A stretch of 64,000 nt of DNA from contig CAYRYU010000022.1 of the NCBI GenBank assembly GCA_964428355.1, positions 1 to 64,000 of the forward strand, read 5' to 3'. Of this stretch, positions 34,104-43,316 are shown piece by piece. Within the stretch, counting starts at the first letter, position 1; each line of letters starts with the position of its first letter. The position numbers were made by a program, and so were the translations under genes. The DNA comes from CAYRYU01 sp964428355 (lineage in GTDB: Bacteria > Muiribacteriota > Ozemobacteria > Ozemobacterales > Ozemobacteraceae). The notes under the pieces were generated by a model. That model worked only from the letters and a program-made list of their open reading frames with translations, was not told the origin of the DNA and did not search any database.

Positions 34104-34835
34104 ATGAAAAGATCCCCAAAGGGGTCCGGATTTCCATGCCCACCGGGATCAGGGAGGGGTTTCACGATTCCCGAGGTCCTGGTGACTTTTCTCATCCTCG
34201 GATTCGCAGTGTCCGCGATCTTCTTCGTCTACCGGCATTCGGTCAACTCGTTCAAAGCCACCACATGGAAACAGGAGCGAACCCGGCAGGCCGAGGCTTT
34301 CTGGAACATCCTCCGGAAATTCCTGGAGGAGGCCACGGACGAGCTGGTCAAGAACGGAAGCGGCCCGACCTGGACCCTGGACAAGAATCCAAAACCGCTG
34401 AAATACGCTCCTTTGACACCGGGAAACCAGAACAAGAACCTCCTCGCCTGGGAAGTCCACCACGTGGATTCCATGGGAGACCCTGATTACCAGCAGAAGC
34501 ACATCCTGAAACTGGAAGACGGAAGGTTGTTTCTTGCCAGCGTTGGGGGTGGCGGGAAGTTTTCCCACAACGGCCACCCCCTGGTCGAGGACGTCAGCCA
34601 GTTCGTCGTGAGTTCGACCAACATCCGTTTGTCCCCCGGAACCGGCCCGGACGACAGGAACCGGGAGTATCTCGAAACCACCCCCAGCAGCGATCCGGTC
34701 GTGGGGTCCGTGGTCGAGATTTCCTTCACCCTCGCCCCTCCGCCCGACTTTCCCCTCCAGAACCTCCGAATCGGCCAGTCCGCCAAGTTCAAACTGGCTG
34801 TGGGCGCGATCACCGATTCGAACCCAAGTTATTGA
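34104..34835 (+). CDS. prepilin-like protein (minor pseudopilin, J type)
   Basis: SGRG|FTIPEVLVTFLILGFAVSAIFFV is a class III signal with Gly at -1 and Glu5. ATG 34104 gives a leader of about 18 residues. The 243-residue product has a long soluble domain (TRQAEAFWNILRKFLEEATDEL and following strands), similar in layout to GspJ. It ends four bases before the adenylate cyclase start, so the two are probably co-translated. Confidence 0.85.
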   Translation: MKRSPKGSGFPCPPGSGRGFTIPEVLVTFLILGFAVSAIFFVYRHSVNSFKATTWKQERTRQAEAFWNILRKFLEEATDELVKNGSGPTWTLDKNPKPLKYAPLTPGNQNKNLLAWEVHHVDSMGDPDYQQKHILKLEDGRLFLASVGGGGKFSHNGHPLVEDVSQFVVSSTNIRLSPGTGPDDRNREYLETTPSSDPVVGSVVEISFTLAPPPDFPLQNLRIGQSAKFKLAVGAITDSNPSY

Positions 34836-34839
34836 ACAG

Positions 34840-36537
34840 ATGAAGCCTTCAGGAAAACCCGCCCTTCCCCATCACCGTTTCCCCACGGGGTTGATGGCCC
34901 TGACAGGGGTTTTTCTGCTCACCGGAACCCAGGGGTGGGCGGAGAACATCGAGTTCGTCTTCCCCGCACACCCGTTCTACCATGCCCTGACAGTGGTTCT
35001 CGCGATCTTCCTCGTCATCCTGATTGGGGTTTTCCTGTACGGGCTTCGTTGGGCCCTCGGCGACAAAAAGGTTCATGTTCCGATCCAGGTGAAGAAGGAT
35101 GCGGAAAAGGTCTACATCGAGAAATATCGCGAAGAGTACAAGAAGAAGAACGATGCGCTGAACGCCCGTATCAAATCGATGCGTCAACAGTATTCGATGA
35201 TCTTTTCCAAGGTGAAGAACCTCACGATGACGCTCGACCCCGGACAAATGTTCCGGACGATCATGGACATGCTGGAACAGGAAATGGGAGTCGGAAAGTT
35301 CATCCTTTTTCTGATCGACAAGGAAAAAGAGGAGTTGTACCCATTCCGCTGGGTTGGATTCGAGGACAACATCCGGATCACCCACATGATTCCCCTCAGG
35401 GCCCTCCATTACCTGACTTATTCGGTCAAGAAAAAGCAGATGGTCTACAGGCTCACTGCCCTCTCCGACCCGGAAACCCGCGGATTGGCCGGACGTGATC
35501 CGCTTCCAGACACCCTTCTTGCCCTTCCGATAGTCGACCAGTCGGTCGTTTATGGAGTCGTCTACGTCGAATCCTTCCTCGACGGAAAGGTCGACCTCGA
35601 CGAGAACGACCTCAGGTTCTACTCGACCCTGACTTCCTTCATGGGTCTCGCCATGGCCAACGCGAACGTCTTCCTCCAGACACGGGCCGAGTTGACTTCC
35701 ACCCGCGAAATCACCGAGAAGCAGATGCAGGAGAAGAAGCTCCTCAAGGAGATCTTCTCGAGATACACCTCTCCCGAACTCGTCGAAACCCTGATGAAGA
35801 ACCAGACCACCCTTGAACTGGGAGGAATAACCAAGGAGGCGACCATCCTGTTTTCGGACATCCAGGGCTTTACCGCCTTCAGTTCAACCCTTACCCCGAT
35901 CGAGGTGGTCAATTCGATGAACGAGTATCTTTCGCGGATGACATCCATTGTCCTTGACCACGAGGGCGAAATCGACAAGTTCATCGGCGACGCCATCATG
36001 GCAAGATTCGGCGTCCTTTGCGACCTTCCAAACCACGGTTCCGTAGCCGTCCAGACCGCGATCGCGATGGTAGAGGAGGCCCGAAAGCTACAGAACGAAT
36101 GGGAAGCCAAGGGACGGAAGGGTTTCTCGATCAGGGTCGGAATCGCAACGGGTTCCGTCCTGGCGGGAAACATCGGGTCGGAGCGGAGACAGGAGTTCAC
36201 GGTGATGGGGGCGACGGTGAACCTGGCTTCCCGTCTGGAATCGCTCAACAAGGACCTCAAGACCACCATCCTCATTGACGAAAACACCCAAAAGCAGCTT
36301 GGGCCGGATTTCAAGATCATCCCCAGAGAGAATGTCGAAATCCGGGGCCTGGAGGGAACCATGCGTGTATTCGAGGTTTCGGGTTACTCCGGGGGGGCGA
36401 CGAAGGCGAAGGTGATCTCCCTCAAGGACAAGATCGCCTCGGGGAAGTTCCATTCTCCGCCCGGGGAATCTTCCGTGGAGTCCCATCCCGCAAGTGTAGA
36501 TGCCACGGAAAAGCAGCTTCCCGAGAAACTCCCTTAG
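34840..36537 (+). CDS. membrane class III adenylate/guanylate cyclase with GAF-like domain
   Basis: Two hydrophobic segments (about residues 17-32 and 49-70) are followed by a charged coiled-coil-like region (to about 125). A GAF-like sensor domain occupies about 130-270, then a short coiled coil leads into a class III cyclase domain at about 310-510. The metal aspartates are present in FSDIQGFTAF (D340) and DKFIGDAIMARFG (D384), with NLASRLES downstream. Lys next to the second Asp favours ATP, so cAMP is the likelier product. The 55-residue tail is Ser/Pro/Glu-rich. It lies four bases after the last pseudopilin gene, which hints at cAMP control of the pilus-like system. Confidence 0.9.
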   Translation: MKPSGKPALPHHRFPTGLMALTGVFLLTGTQGWAENIEFVFPAHPFYHALTVVLAIFLVILIGVFLYGLRWALGDKKVHVPIQVKKDAEKVYIEKYREEYKKKNDALNARIKSMRQQYSMIFSKVKNLTMTLDPGQMFRTIMDMLEQEMGVGKFILFLIDKEKEELYPFRWVGFEDNIRITHMIPLRALHYLTYSVKKKQMVYRLTALSDPETRGLAGRDPLPDTLLALPIVDQSVVYGVVYVESFLDGKVDLDENDLRFYSTLTSFMGLAMANANVFLQTRAELTSTREITEKQMQEKKLLKEIFSRYTSPELVETLMKNQTTLELGGITKEATILFSDIQGFTAFSSTLTPIEVVNSMNEYLSRMTSIVLDHEGEIDKFIGDAIMARFGVLCDLPNHGSVAVQTAIAMVEEARKLQNEWEAKGRKGFSIRVGIATGSVLAGNIGSERRQEFTVMGATVNLASRLESLNKDLKTTILIDENTQKQLGPDFKIIPRENVEIRGLEGTMRVFEVSGYSGGATKAKVISLKDKIASGKFHSPPGESSVESHPASVDATEKQLPEKLP

Positions 36538-36544
36538 AAATGAG

Positions 36545-37267
36545 ATGAAAAGACCCCGTTCTCCCAAACTGGTCCTTTTCGATATCGACGGGACGCTTCT
36601 CCACGCCGGCGGCAGCGGATACCGGGCCCTCGAGCGTGCCGTCATCGAGGTTCTCCGCTCGGAACGGGGACTTTCGGGAATCCGTCTCGATGGAAACACC
36701 GATCTGAACGCGATCCGCCAGGTGTGCGAGCGGGATTCCCTTCCCGAGCCTTCGGAGGAAACGATTTCCCTTTTCAAGAAAACCTACGCCGCGATCCTGA
36801 CAGACTCCATCCGGGGCAAGGGGCATCTCAAGCCCGGAATCCCTGAGCTTCTTGCGCGCCTTTCGCGAAATGGTGACGCCGTCCTGGGCCTGGTGACAGG
36901 GAACATCCGTGAGGGGGCTGCAATCAAACTGACCCGCTTCGGCCTCGAGGGGTACTTCCGACTGGGGGCTTTCGGCTGCGAGAATGCTGAAAGATCTTTC
37001 CTGGTCGGCCTCGCAATGAGAAGGGCCTGCGATGAAACCGGAATCGGTTTCGACCCTGTCGATGTCGCCCTGGTCGGAGACACCGTCAACGACGTGAACG
37101 CAGCGATTCCCTGGGGAATCCGGTGCCTCGCGGTTGCAACGGGCTCGACCGGCATCGATGAGTTGCGAGCGGCGGGGGCGACGTGGGCTCTCCCCGACCT
37201 GGCCGATCTTTCCCTCGTCACATCCTTCCTTCTTTCCGATGCCCCCCCACCAGGCCTTCCCACATGA
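36545..37267 (+). CDS. HAD-superfamily hydrolase (phosphoglycolate phosphatase-like)
   Basis: The 240-residue protein contains the HAD motif I LVLFDIDGTLL, motif II VTGN, and motif IV GDTVNDVNAA, with a helical cap between motifs I and II as in PGP/beta-phosphoglucomutase-like enzymes. The substrate is not predictable from this alone. ATG 36545 lies eight bases after the cyclase stop. The gene ends with an ATGA overlap onto the methyltransferase. Confidence 0.9.
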   Translation: MKRPRSPKLVLFDIDGTLLHAGGSGYRALERAVIEVLRSERGLSGIRLDGNTDLNAIRQVCERDSLPEPSEETISLFKKTYAAILTDSIRGKGHLKPGIPELLARLSRNGDAVLGLVTGNIREGAAIKLTRFGLEGYFRLGAFGCENAERSFLVGLAMRRACDETGIGFDPVDVALVGDTVNDVNAAIPWGIRCLAVATGSTGIDELRAAGATWALPDLADLSLVTSFLLSDAPPPGLPT

Positions 37268-37872
37268 ATCCTCGGGAAGTGACCTCATCCACGGGCAGGT
37301 TCTACGACCGGAACGCATCCGAATACGCCCAGAGCGCTTTCGGGAGGGATATGACTTCGCTGATCGCCCCTTTTCTTTCCCGGCTTCCCTCTTCTGCCAC
37401 GATCCTGGATCTCGGGTCGGGCCCCGGCCGGGACTCCCTCAAGATGGAAAGCCATGGATTCCGCACGGTCAGCCTTGACATCTCCGCGGGGATGCTTCTG
37501 GAACACCGAAGGCGGGGAGGAACTATGCTCGTCAGGGCCGACGGAACCTATCTCCCGTTTCGGGAAAGGGCATTCCAGGGAATCTGGTGCTGCGCGGCAA
37601 TGCTCCACCTTCCGAAGGTTTCCGCGCCCTTGCTGATGGCGGAAGCAACCCGTGTCCTGGTTCCCGGGGGAACCTTCTTCGTTTCGGTCAAACGGGGAAC
37701 CGGAGAAGGAAACGGCCCGGACGAGAGGTTCTGGTCCTTCTACGAGCCCGGGGAGATAGTGAGTCTCCTGGAATCGGGAGGATTCCGGATCGATGGATCC
37801 GGAACTACAGCCGATCTGGCAGGACGTCCGATCGAATGGATCAACGTCCTCGCTTCAACGCCCTCTCAATAG
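37264..37872 (+). CDS. class I SAM-dependent methyltransferase
   Basis: Motif I ILDLGSGPGRDS (residues about 42-53) is the SAM-binding loop. It is followed by VSLDISAGML (motif II), ADGTYLPF (motif III) and WCCAAMLHL (motif IV). The 202-residue protein overlaps the HAD gene by four bases, so the two are coupled. It is a small-molecule type methyltransferase of unknown substrate. Its end overlaps the convergent deacetylase end by seven bases. Confidence 0.9.
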   Translation: MNPREVTSSTGRFYDRNASEYAQSAFGRDMTSLIAPFLSRLPSSATILDLGSGPGRDSLKMESHGFRTVSLDISAGMLLEHRRRGGTMLVRADGTYLPFRERAFQGIWCCAAMLHLPKVSAPLLMAEATRVLVPGGTFFVSVKRGTGEGNGPDERFWSFYEPGEIVSLLESGGFRIDGSGTTADLAGRPIEWINVLASTPSQ

Positions 37873-38870
37873 CTCCGGCAGAGAAGATACCGATAGAAAT
37901 CCCCGCTTTTCCTTGCCCGGAGAAGGTTCACAGAAGAAAGTTCGTTCCTGTCGCCCGGATGAAGGATCGACAGGATCAAGGGTGCCTTGATATTCTCGCA
38001 GTTCCACTCCCTCGAAAGGCCCCGAATGCTGTTCCAGACTGGGGCCTTCATCGCCCAGAAGCGGCGGCTCTGACGGTCTTCGCCGCCGAAGGGCATCGGC
38101 AGCAGGCCCTGCTGTGCAAGAGCGTCCAGGAAAGGTTCGAGAGCAGCTACGGTTGAATGCTGGGTATCGTGAAGGAGGATGACGCCGCCTGTCCCACCGG
38201 AGGCCAACTGGAGCTGGCTCTTGAGATTCTTCATGATCATGGCCATGTTCCGGTTCCGCCAGTCCCTCGGGTCGACGGTCCAGAGCATTGCCGACATCCC
38301 TTCCTGTTTCAGGATGTTCAGGACCTGGCCATTCAAGCCTCCATAGGGGGGCCGGAAAAGCCGGGGGGTGATTCCCGTGATCTGGGAAATGAGGTTGTTC
38401 GTGTCCCGGATCTCCTTGATGATCCGTTCAGGTCCGAAGTTCCTGAGGTTGGGATGGAAGTAGGAATGGTTTCCAAGGGTGTGTCCCTCTTCCGCGATCC
38501 GCTTGACGATCGAGGGATACTTCTTGACGTTCATCCCAACCAGGAAAAAGATCCCCTTGAGATTTCGGGATTTGAGTATGTCGAGGATCTGGGGAGTGGT
38601 CTGGGGGTTGGGACCGTCGTCGAAGGTCAGGAGGACCTGACGCTGGCGGCTGATGGTCGCCTTTATCATTGCCCGATTGTAGAAAACGAACCCGGAATCA
38701 CCTGAGGACCCCGGAGAGGCGGTCGAACTGCTTTCAGCCACGGTCCGGACGGGAAGGATCACCGGGTCGGATGCAAGGGCCATGGCCGAAATGGGGCCGG
38801 GCCAACTCGCCAGGGCGAGAAGGAAAACGGGCAAAAGGGCGTAAGAGCTAATCGGATGTTTGCATTGCAT
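37866..38870 (-). CDS. polysaccharide deacetylase (NodB family, CE4)
   Basis: After a signal peptide (YALLPVFLLALASWPGPISA), the NodB core shows LTFDDGPNPQTTPQIL (catalytic and metal Asp), HTLGNHSYFHPNL (metal His pair), RLFRPPYGG, and the C-terminal LLHD motif. CE4 enzymes remove N-acetyl or O-acetyl groups from peptidoglycan or extracellular polysaccharide; which one is not clear. The extra C-terminal part (about 60 residues after the LLHD motif) has no recognised domain. ATG 38870 lacks a good ribosome site. Confidence 0.9.
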   Translation of the reverse strand: MQCKHPISSYALLPVFLLALASWPGPISAMALASDPVILPVRTVAESSSTASPGSSGDSGFVFYNRAMIKATISRQRQVLLTFDDGPNPQTTPQILDILKSRNLKGIFFLVGMNVKKYPSIVKRIAEEGHTLGNHSYFHPNLRNFGPERIIKEIRDTNNLISQITGITPRLFRPPYGGLNGQVLNILKQEGMSAMLWTVDPRDWRNRNMAMIMKNLKSQLQLASGGTGGVILLHDTQHSTVAALEPFLDALAQQGLLPMPFGGEDRQSRRFWAMKAPVWNSIRGLSREWNCENIKAPLILSILHPGDRNELSSVNLLRARKSGDFYRYLLCRSY

Positions 38871-39071
38871 CGGAATTACTATCGGACCCCCATCCCAAAA
38901 ATCGAAGGGAATTCCCCCCAATTTTGGAATATACACTCTTTCGAAGGCTACGTGAAGAGTTGAAACGCCCCGGTTTCCATGTTCCATGGGTTGCACCCGA
39001 TGTGGTATGCTTGAGGAACTTCCCTCTCTCCTCATGGAGGGTGAGGCATTCTGTCATTCGGGGAGGACGCC

Positions 39072-40085
39072 ATGCGGCGGTTTCCTTTGTCAGACCTGAT
39101 CATGGTCCTGTTTTTCCTGTTTTCGATTCCGGCATTCGGGGGAGGGATACACGAGGCGGCAAAGACCGGTGACCTGGGGCGCCTCCAGGAAATCCTGCTG
39201 ATCAATCCCTCCAAGGTCAATTCCCGAGTCGATTATGGAATGACCCCCACCAGCTATGAAATGACTCCGCTCCACTGGGCTGGACGAATGGGATACCTGG
39301 ACATTGCCCAGGCACTCGTAGCAAACAATGCCGACGTGAATGCGCGCACGAAGCGCGGATCGACCCCCCTTCACATGGCATCGATGAGGGGGAACACCGA
39401 CGTGGTGCGCTTTCTGGTCTCCAAGGGCGCGGACCCGAATGCGAAGGACAATTTCGGGTGCACCCCACTCCATCTCGCCGCCATCCAGGGTTCCGTCCCC
39501 GTCTGCACCGCCCTTCTGGCGAGCGGGGCCGACATCCTGGCCGGAGACAGGATCGGGAACACGCCTTTCCACGAGGCGGTCCTCAACGGGCACATCAAGG
39601 TCATCCAGGTCTTCCTGGACAGGAAGGTGGAAGGCACCTTCCCGAACTCCGAAGGGGATACCCCGCTCATACTGGCGGTCCGGGCCGGACGACCAACGAT
39701 CGTGAAAATGCTTAAGGAAAAGGCGGGAGGAATCGCGACCCCGAACCTGGAAGGGAAGGTTCCCCTTCATTTTGCGGCGGGACAGCTCAACGGTGAACTT
39801 GTCGATCTGCTCGTAGAGCTCGGCTCCCCAATCGACCCCAGGGACAAGGCGGGAGAAACACCCCTTTACCTGGCAGCCCGAAAGGCTTTCTGGGAAAGTT
39901 CCTGGAACAAGGGGCGCGCGGCAGCCTATTCCGAGGGATTCCGCAGGATCTTCACCACGCTGGCCAAAAGAGGAGCTGACATCAGCTGCGCCGGGAACGA
40001 CGGTGGAACAGTCCTGAGTCTGGCGAACTTCATCCTGGGCAGCGGAAGGGTCGCCGAGATCCTGCATTCTGGCGGGAGAAAATGA
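39072..40085 (+). CDS. exported ankyrin-repeat protein
   Basis: ATG 39072 begins a signal peptide (LIMVLFFLFSIPAFG) followed by about seven ankyrin repeats to the end (for example GSTPLHMASMRGNTDVVRFL, GCTPLHLAAIQGSVPVCTAL, GNTPFHEAVLNGHIKVIQVF). Most match the G-x-TPLHxAA consensus well. Ankyrin repeats bind proteins, so it is a periplasmic interaction module. It precedes the exported protein / histidine kinase operon by 54 bases, with no obvious terminator. Confidence 0.88.
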   Translation: MRRFPLSDLIMVLFFLFSIPAFGGGIHEAAKTGDLGRLQEILLINPSKVNSRVDYGMTPTSYEMTPLHWAGRMGYLDIAQALVANNADVNARTKRGSTPLHMASMRGNTDVVRFLVSKGADPNAKDNFGCTPLHLAAIQGSVPVCTALLASGADILAGDRIGNTPFHEAVLNGHIKVIQVFLDRKVEGTFPNSEGDTPLILAVRAGRPTIVKMLKEKAGGIATPNLEGKVPLHFAAGQLNGELVDLLVELGSPIDPRDKAGETPLYLAARKAFWESSWNKGRAAAYSEGFRRIFTTLAKRGADISCAGNDGGTVLSLANFILGSGRVAEILHSGGRK

Positions 40086-40139
40086 CGTAGTCATGGTTCC
40101 GTCAGTAGCGGGAGAAGTCGCCCTTTCGGGCGGTTGGCG

Positions 40140-41177
40140 ATGAGTTTTCCGATGGGAGGATCCCGGCCGCTCCCTAGAATGAACCCGGGTCGGGGGATAT
40201 GGTTCCTGCCATTGGCTCTTGCAGTCCTAGTTTTCTTGCTTTTCGGGGAGGGTTATTCCGAGGAATCAGTCCAGGTCATCATGCCGTGCAGGTTCAACCT
40301 GGTCCCCTGGACCCTGGACTCGATCCGGAAAATCCTCGCCCGGGATCTCGAGCACCCGGTTTCCCTCATAATCCGCCCCATTACCGGGCCCAATCCGACC
40401 GAAGATTTCGCAACGGACACGTTTTATCTGCTCGAAGAGGGGTTTTCGGATGGGATGCGTCAGGCGGGCCTCGCCTCGTCCTCCTGGGAACTCGATCTTT
40501 ACTGGGTTCTTGCCTGCAACAAGGACTACATGCCCGCCGTCGCGTCCGCGCCTCCGTCGGATCTGAACGGATTCTTCGCACTCCTGAGGAAAGTCCGCGA
40601 GAAGAACCCCGAGATGTTTCCCTGGTTCGAGTCTCTCTACTCGGCCAACACCGTTCTTCGTCTGAAACGCTCTTTCGAGGCTGACGAGGGCGAGGAATCG
40701 ACCACGATGGCTGTTCCCGTCGGATCCGGTACCACGAGGCGGTTCCGGAGGAGTCCCATCAGGATTCTTCACGCCGCCCTCGACGCGAAATTCCTGAACC
40801 CCCTTTCGATCGAAGCGGACGAGGGAATGGCTTTCGACGTTTTCGAAGCCCGGGACACCGTCTTTTCCACTCTCTGGGTCACGGACGAGTTCTTCGAATC
40901 TCCGCTTTCAACGGGAATAGTAAGCTCCCTTACGAGGGAGATCGGGTTCTTCCCCTTTCCCTGCGTCAAGGGTTCCCCCCGTATTCCGAGAACCCGGTTC
41001 ACGCTCTGGGCCTTCGGTTCCCCGGCAAGGGGTCCGCTCCCGAAACGAAGTGCGGGCAGGGGGGCTTCCCCGGAAAAGGGGTTTGGTTTCGAGGACCTGA
41101 TGGGGAAGGATGAACTCCGCTGGCAGAAGAAGAGCTTCGGGAGCTTCTACGACCGGCTGGTACAGGGGGAATTCTGA
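40140..41177 (+). CDS. exported protein, possibly solute-binding-protein-like, coupled to a histidine kinase
   Basis: The N-terminal hydrophobic stretch (IWFLPLALAVLVFLLFG) looks like a signal peptide. The rest (about 310 residues) shows VIMPCRFNLVPWTLDSIRKIL and, near the C-terminus, REIGFFPFPCVKGSPRIPR. The second string recalls the conserved hinge region of family 1 extracellular sugar-binding proteins, so a diverged binding protein that feeds the next gene's sensor is a reasonable guess, not a firm call. ATG 40140 is tentative (ATG 40179 also possible). It stops six bases before the kinase start. Confidence 0.6.
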   Translation: MSFPMGGSRPLPRMNPGRGIWFLPLALAVLVFLLFGEGYSEESVQVIMPCRFNLVPWTLDSIRKILARDLEHPVSLIIRPITGPNPTEDFATDTFYLLEEGFSDGMRQAGLASSSWELDLYWVLACNKDYMPAVASAPPSDLNGFFALLRKVREKNPEMFPWFESLYSANTVLRLKRSFEADEGEESTTMAVPVGSGTTRRFRRSPIRILHAALDAKFLNPLSIEADEGMAFDVFEARDTVFSTLWVTDEFFESPLSTGIVSSLTREIGFFPFPCVKGSPRIPRTRFTLWAFGSPARGPLPKRSAGRGASPEKGFGFEDLMGKDELRWQKKSFGSFYDRLVQGEF

Positions 41178-41183
41178 CCGTCG

Positions 41184-43310
41184 ATGTATATTTCGCTCCG
41201 GATAAAAGTGATGGCACTCCTCTTCTTCCTGATCGCGGGGCTGGCGTATGTCTTCAACGAGAGCGCGGCGAGGCTCATTTTCGAGAAAACGGAGGAAACA
41301 TTCCAGGAGCGGATGTTTACCCTCGTGAACTCGATCCGCTCCTACTGGGATAGCGAGAAGAACCAGCTTCTGAGGACGGCTTCGCTTTACGCGGTTTCCG
41401 AAAAGGTGGTCAACTTTTCCATCTACGGTCTGAACAATCTCCTGCAGAGAGAAATGAAGCGCCTGCTCGCAAATTCCGGTTTCACCGAGTTGGAGATCCG
41501 CCTGAAAAATGGGCTTGCCCTTTCGACGACCCGGGAAGAAGCCGCCCGGGAGATGCCCCTGAACGAAGCGGATCCGCTTCTGAACATCTCGCGCATCCTC
41601 GTAAAGTCCGTTGACAACGGGCTCAACGTGAGTGCCGTCGTTCCGATCCACAAGCTCGGGGAACTGGTGGGTCTGCTCACACTGAAGCGCCTCCTGGACG
41701 ACCTCAGGTTGAAGAAGATGGCCCGGAACATCCAGGCTGACGTGGCGGTCGTGGTAAGGGGAAGCGTGGTGGCCAGCTCGCTTTCGGGACGCCTGCGCAC
41801 GGATCTTTTCCGGCAGGTTTCCGCGGAACCGGAACCCCACGAGCGGTTTTTCACACTCGCCCTGGACGACCGGATCCATTCGATCGGAATCGTCGATATC
41901 GCCGAGACCGTCGACCGCCAGACCGTTCGCATGTACTGCGTCCTTTCCCAGGAGAAGATGCTCTCCCTTGTGGAATCGGCGCGTCGGCAAACCCTTCGTC
42001 TGATGCTCATCGCGCTGGTGGTTTCGCTCGTGATCGCTTTCCTTTTTTCGGAATACGTCCTCATTTCGAGGATCCGCGTGATAAGGGATGGCTCGAAGAT
42101 AATCTCCCGAGGGGACCTTTCCCATCGTCTCCCTTCAACCCTGAAAGACGAGCTGGGTGATCTTTCGAGATCGTTCAACGAAATGGCTTCCCACCTCAAG
42201 GAGAACCGGGACTCCCTGGAAAAGAACATTATCAACCTCGAGAATCTCAAGAACTATGTTTCGAACATTCTCGGCAGCCTCGGAACCTGCGTCATCACAT
42301 GGAACCGCCGGGGATACATCGAGACGGTGAACCCCAGCGCGGAAAGAGAACTTTCCGAGTTCTACCCCCGGATGGTCGGACTGGGCATCCGGAAGTTTCT
42401 TGGTCCGATGAATCCCCCGTCCAGAAAGGCGTTCATGAAGGTTCTCCGGTCGTTCGCCCAGGCCGGGATCGCGAACCAGACCTTCGACCTGGAGTTCGAT
42501 CTCGGCATCCGACGGGGGTTCAAGGTCATGCAGGGCGCGTTCAACTACCTCAGGGACGGCAACCAGAACCCCTACGGGGTTGTCCTGACACTGGACAACA
42601 TCACGCAGAGGAGGATCATCGAGCAACAGCTTTACCATGCGGACAAGCTGAGTTCGATCGGCCAGCTGGCTGCCAGCGTTGCGCACGAGATCAAGAATCC
42701 GCTGGCATCGATCAAGACCCTTGGCCAGCTCCTCCAGGAGGATACGCCACAGCGTGATCCCAAGCGCGAATACATCGACGTGATCGTATCGGAGGTCAAC
42801 CGGCTCAACCGGGTGGTCGAACAGCTTCTGAAGTATGCGAAACCGGAGGAGTCCAGGTTCGTGACGGTTGCCTTCTCGGAGGTGATCACCCCGGTTCTGT
42901 CACTGGTCCATCACGAAGCGGAGCGCCATCGCGTCGAGATTTCGATGGGTTTTCCCGAAGGCCTCAAGGTTTATGTTGACTCAGAGAAGATCAAGCAGGT
43001 ATTTTTGAACCTGATATTCAACGCTGTCCAGGCCATGCCGCAAGGAGGGCACGTGAAGGTATCGGCAACGGACGATCCGGTCAGCCAATGGACGATCTGC
43101 CAGGTGGAGGACGATGGGGAAGGCATGTCCCCTGACCTCGTCAGCCGGATCTTCGAACCGTTCTTCACGACCAAGCAGCGTGGAACCGGGCTTGGGCTCG
43201 CGATCGTCAAGAAGATCATCGACCTGCACGGGGGGAAGATCGAGGTGAAGAGCCGCCTCAAGGAAGGCACCAGTTTCACATTCTATCTTCCCCACGAAAG
43301 AAAGGAATAG
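41184..43310 (+). CDS. membrane sensor histidine kinase (HAMP-PAS-HisKA-HATPase)
   Basis: A 708-residue kinase with a first TM helix (about residues 8-24), a periplasmic sensor of about 240 residues, a second TM (LMLIALVVSLVIAFLFSEYVL) and a HAMP linker (to about 345). A PAS-like domain follows (about 360-485; VITWNRRGYIETVNPSAE), then HisKA with SVAHEIKNPLASIK (His501) and the HATPase (NAVQAMPQGGH, DDGEGM, GTGLGLAIV). Its order is NtrB/AtoS-like, matching the NtrC-type regulator six bases downstream. The periplasmic ligand is unknown; the upstream exported protein is a candidate. Confidence 0.93.
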   Translation: MYISLRIKVMALLFFLIAGLAYVFNESAARLIFEKTEETFQERMFTLVNSIRSYWDSEKNQLLRTASLYAVSEKVVNFSIYGLNNLLQREMKRLLANSGFTELEIRLKNGLALSTTREEAAREMPLNEADPLLNISRILVKSVDNGLNVSAVVPIHKLGELVGLLTLKRLLDDLRLKKMARNIQADVAVVVRGSVVASSLSGRLRTDLFRQVSAEPEPHERFFTLALDDRIHSIGIVDIAETVDRQTVRMYCVLSQEKMLSLVESARRQTLRLMLIALVVSLVIAFLFSEYVLISRIRVIRDGSKIISRGDLSHRLPSTLKDELGDLSRSFNEMASHLKENRDSLEKNIINLENLKNYVSNILGSLGTCVITWNRRGYIETVNPSAERELSEFYPRMVGLGIRKFLGPMNPPSRKAFMKVLRSFAQAGIANQTFDLEFDLGIRRGFKVMQGAFNYLRDGNQNPYGVVLTLDNITQRRIIEQQLYHADKLSSIGQLAASVAHEIKNPLASIKTLGQLLQEDTPQRDPKREYIDVIVSEVNRLNRVVEQLLKYAKPEESRFVTVAFSEVITPVLSLVHHEAERHRVEISMGFPEGLKVYVDSEKIKQVFLNLIFNAVQAMPQGGHVKVSATDDPVSQWTICQVEDDGEGMSPDLVSRIFEPFFTTKQRGTGLGLAIVKKIIDLHGGKIEVKSRLKEGTSFTFYLPHERKE

Positions 43311-43316
43311 AGCAGC

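Noticed and set aside
37866..39035. Longer deacetylase with an extra 55-residue N-terminus
   Set aside because: The signal peptide begins at MQCKHP (38870); an added leader would bury it.
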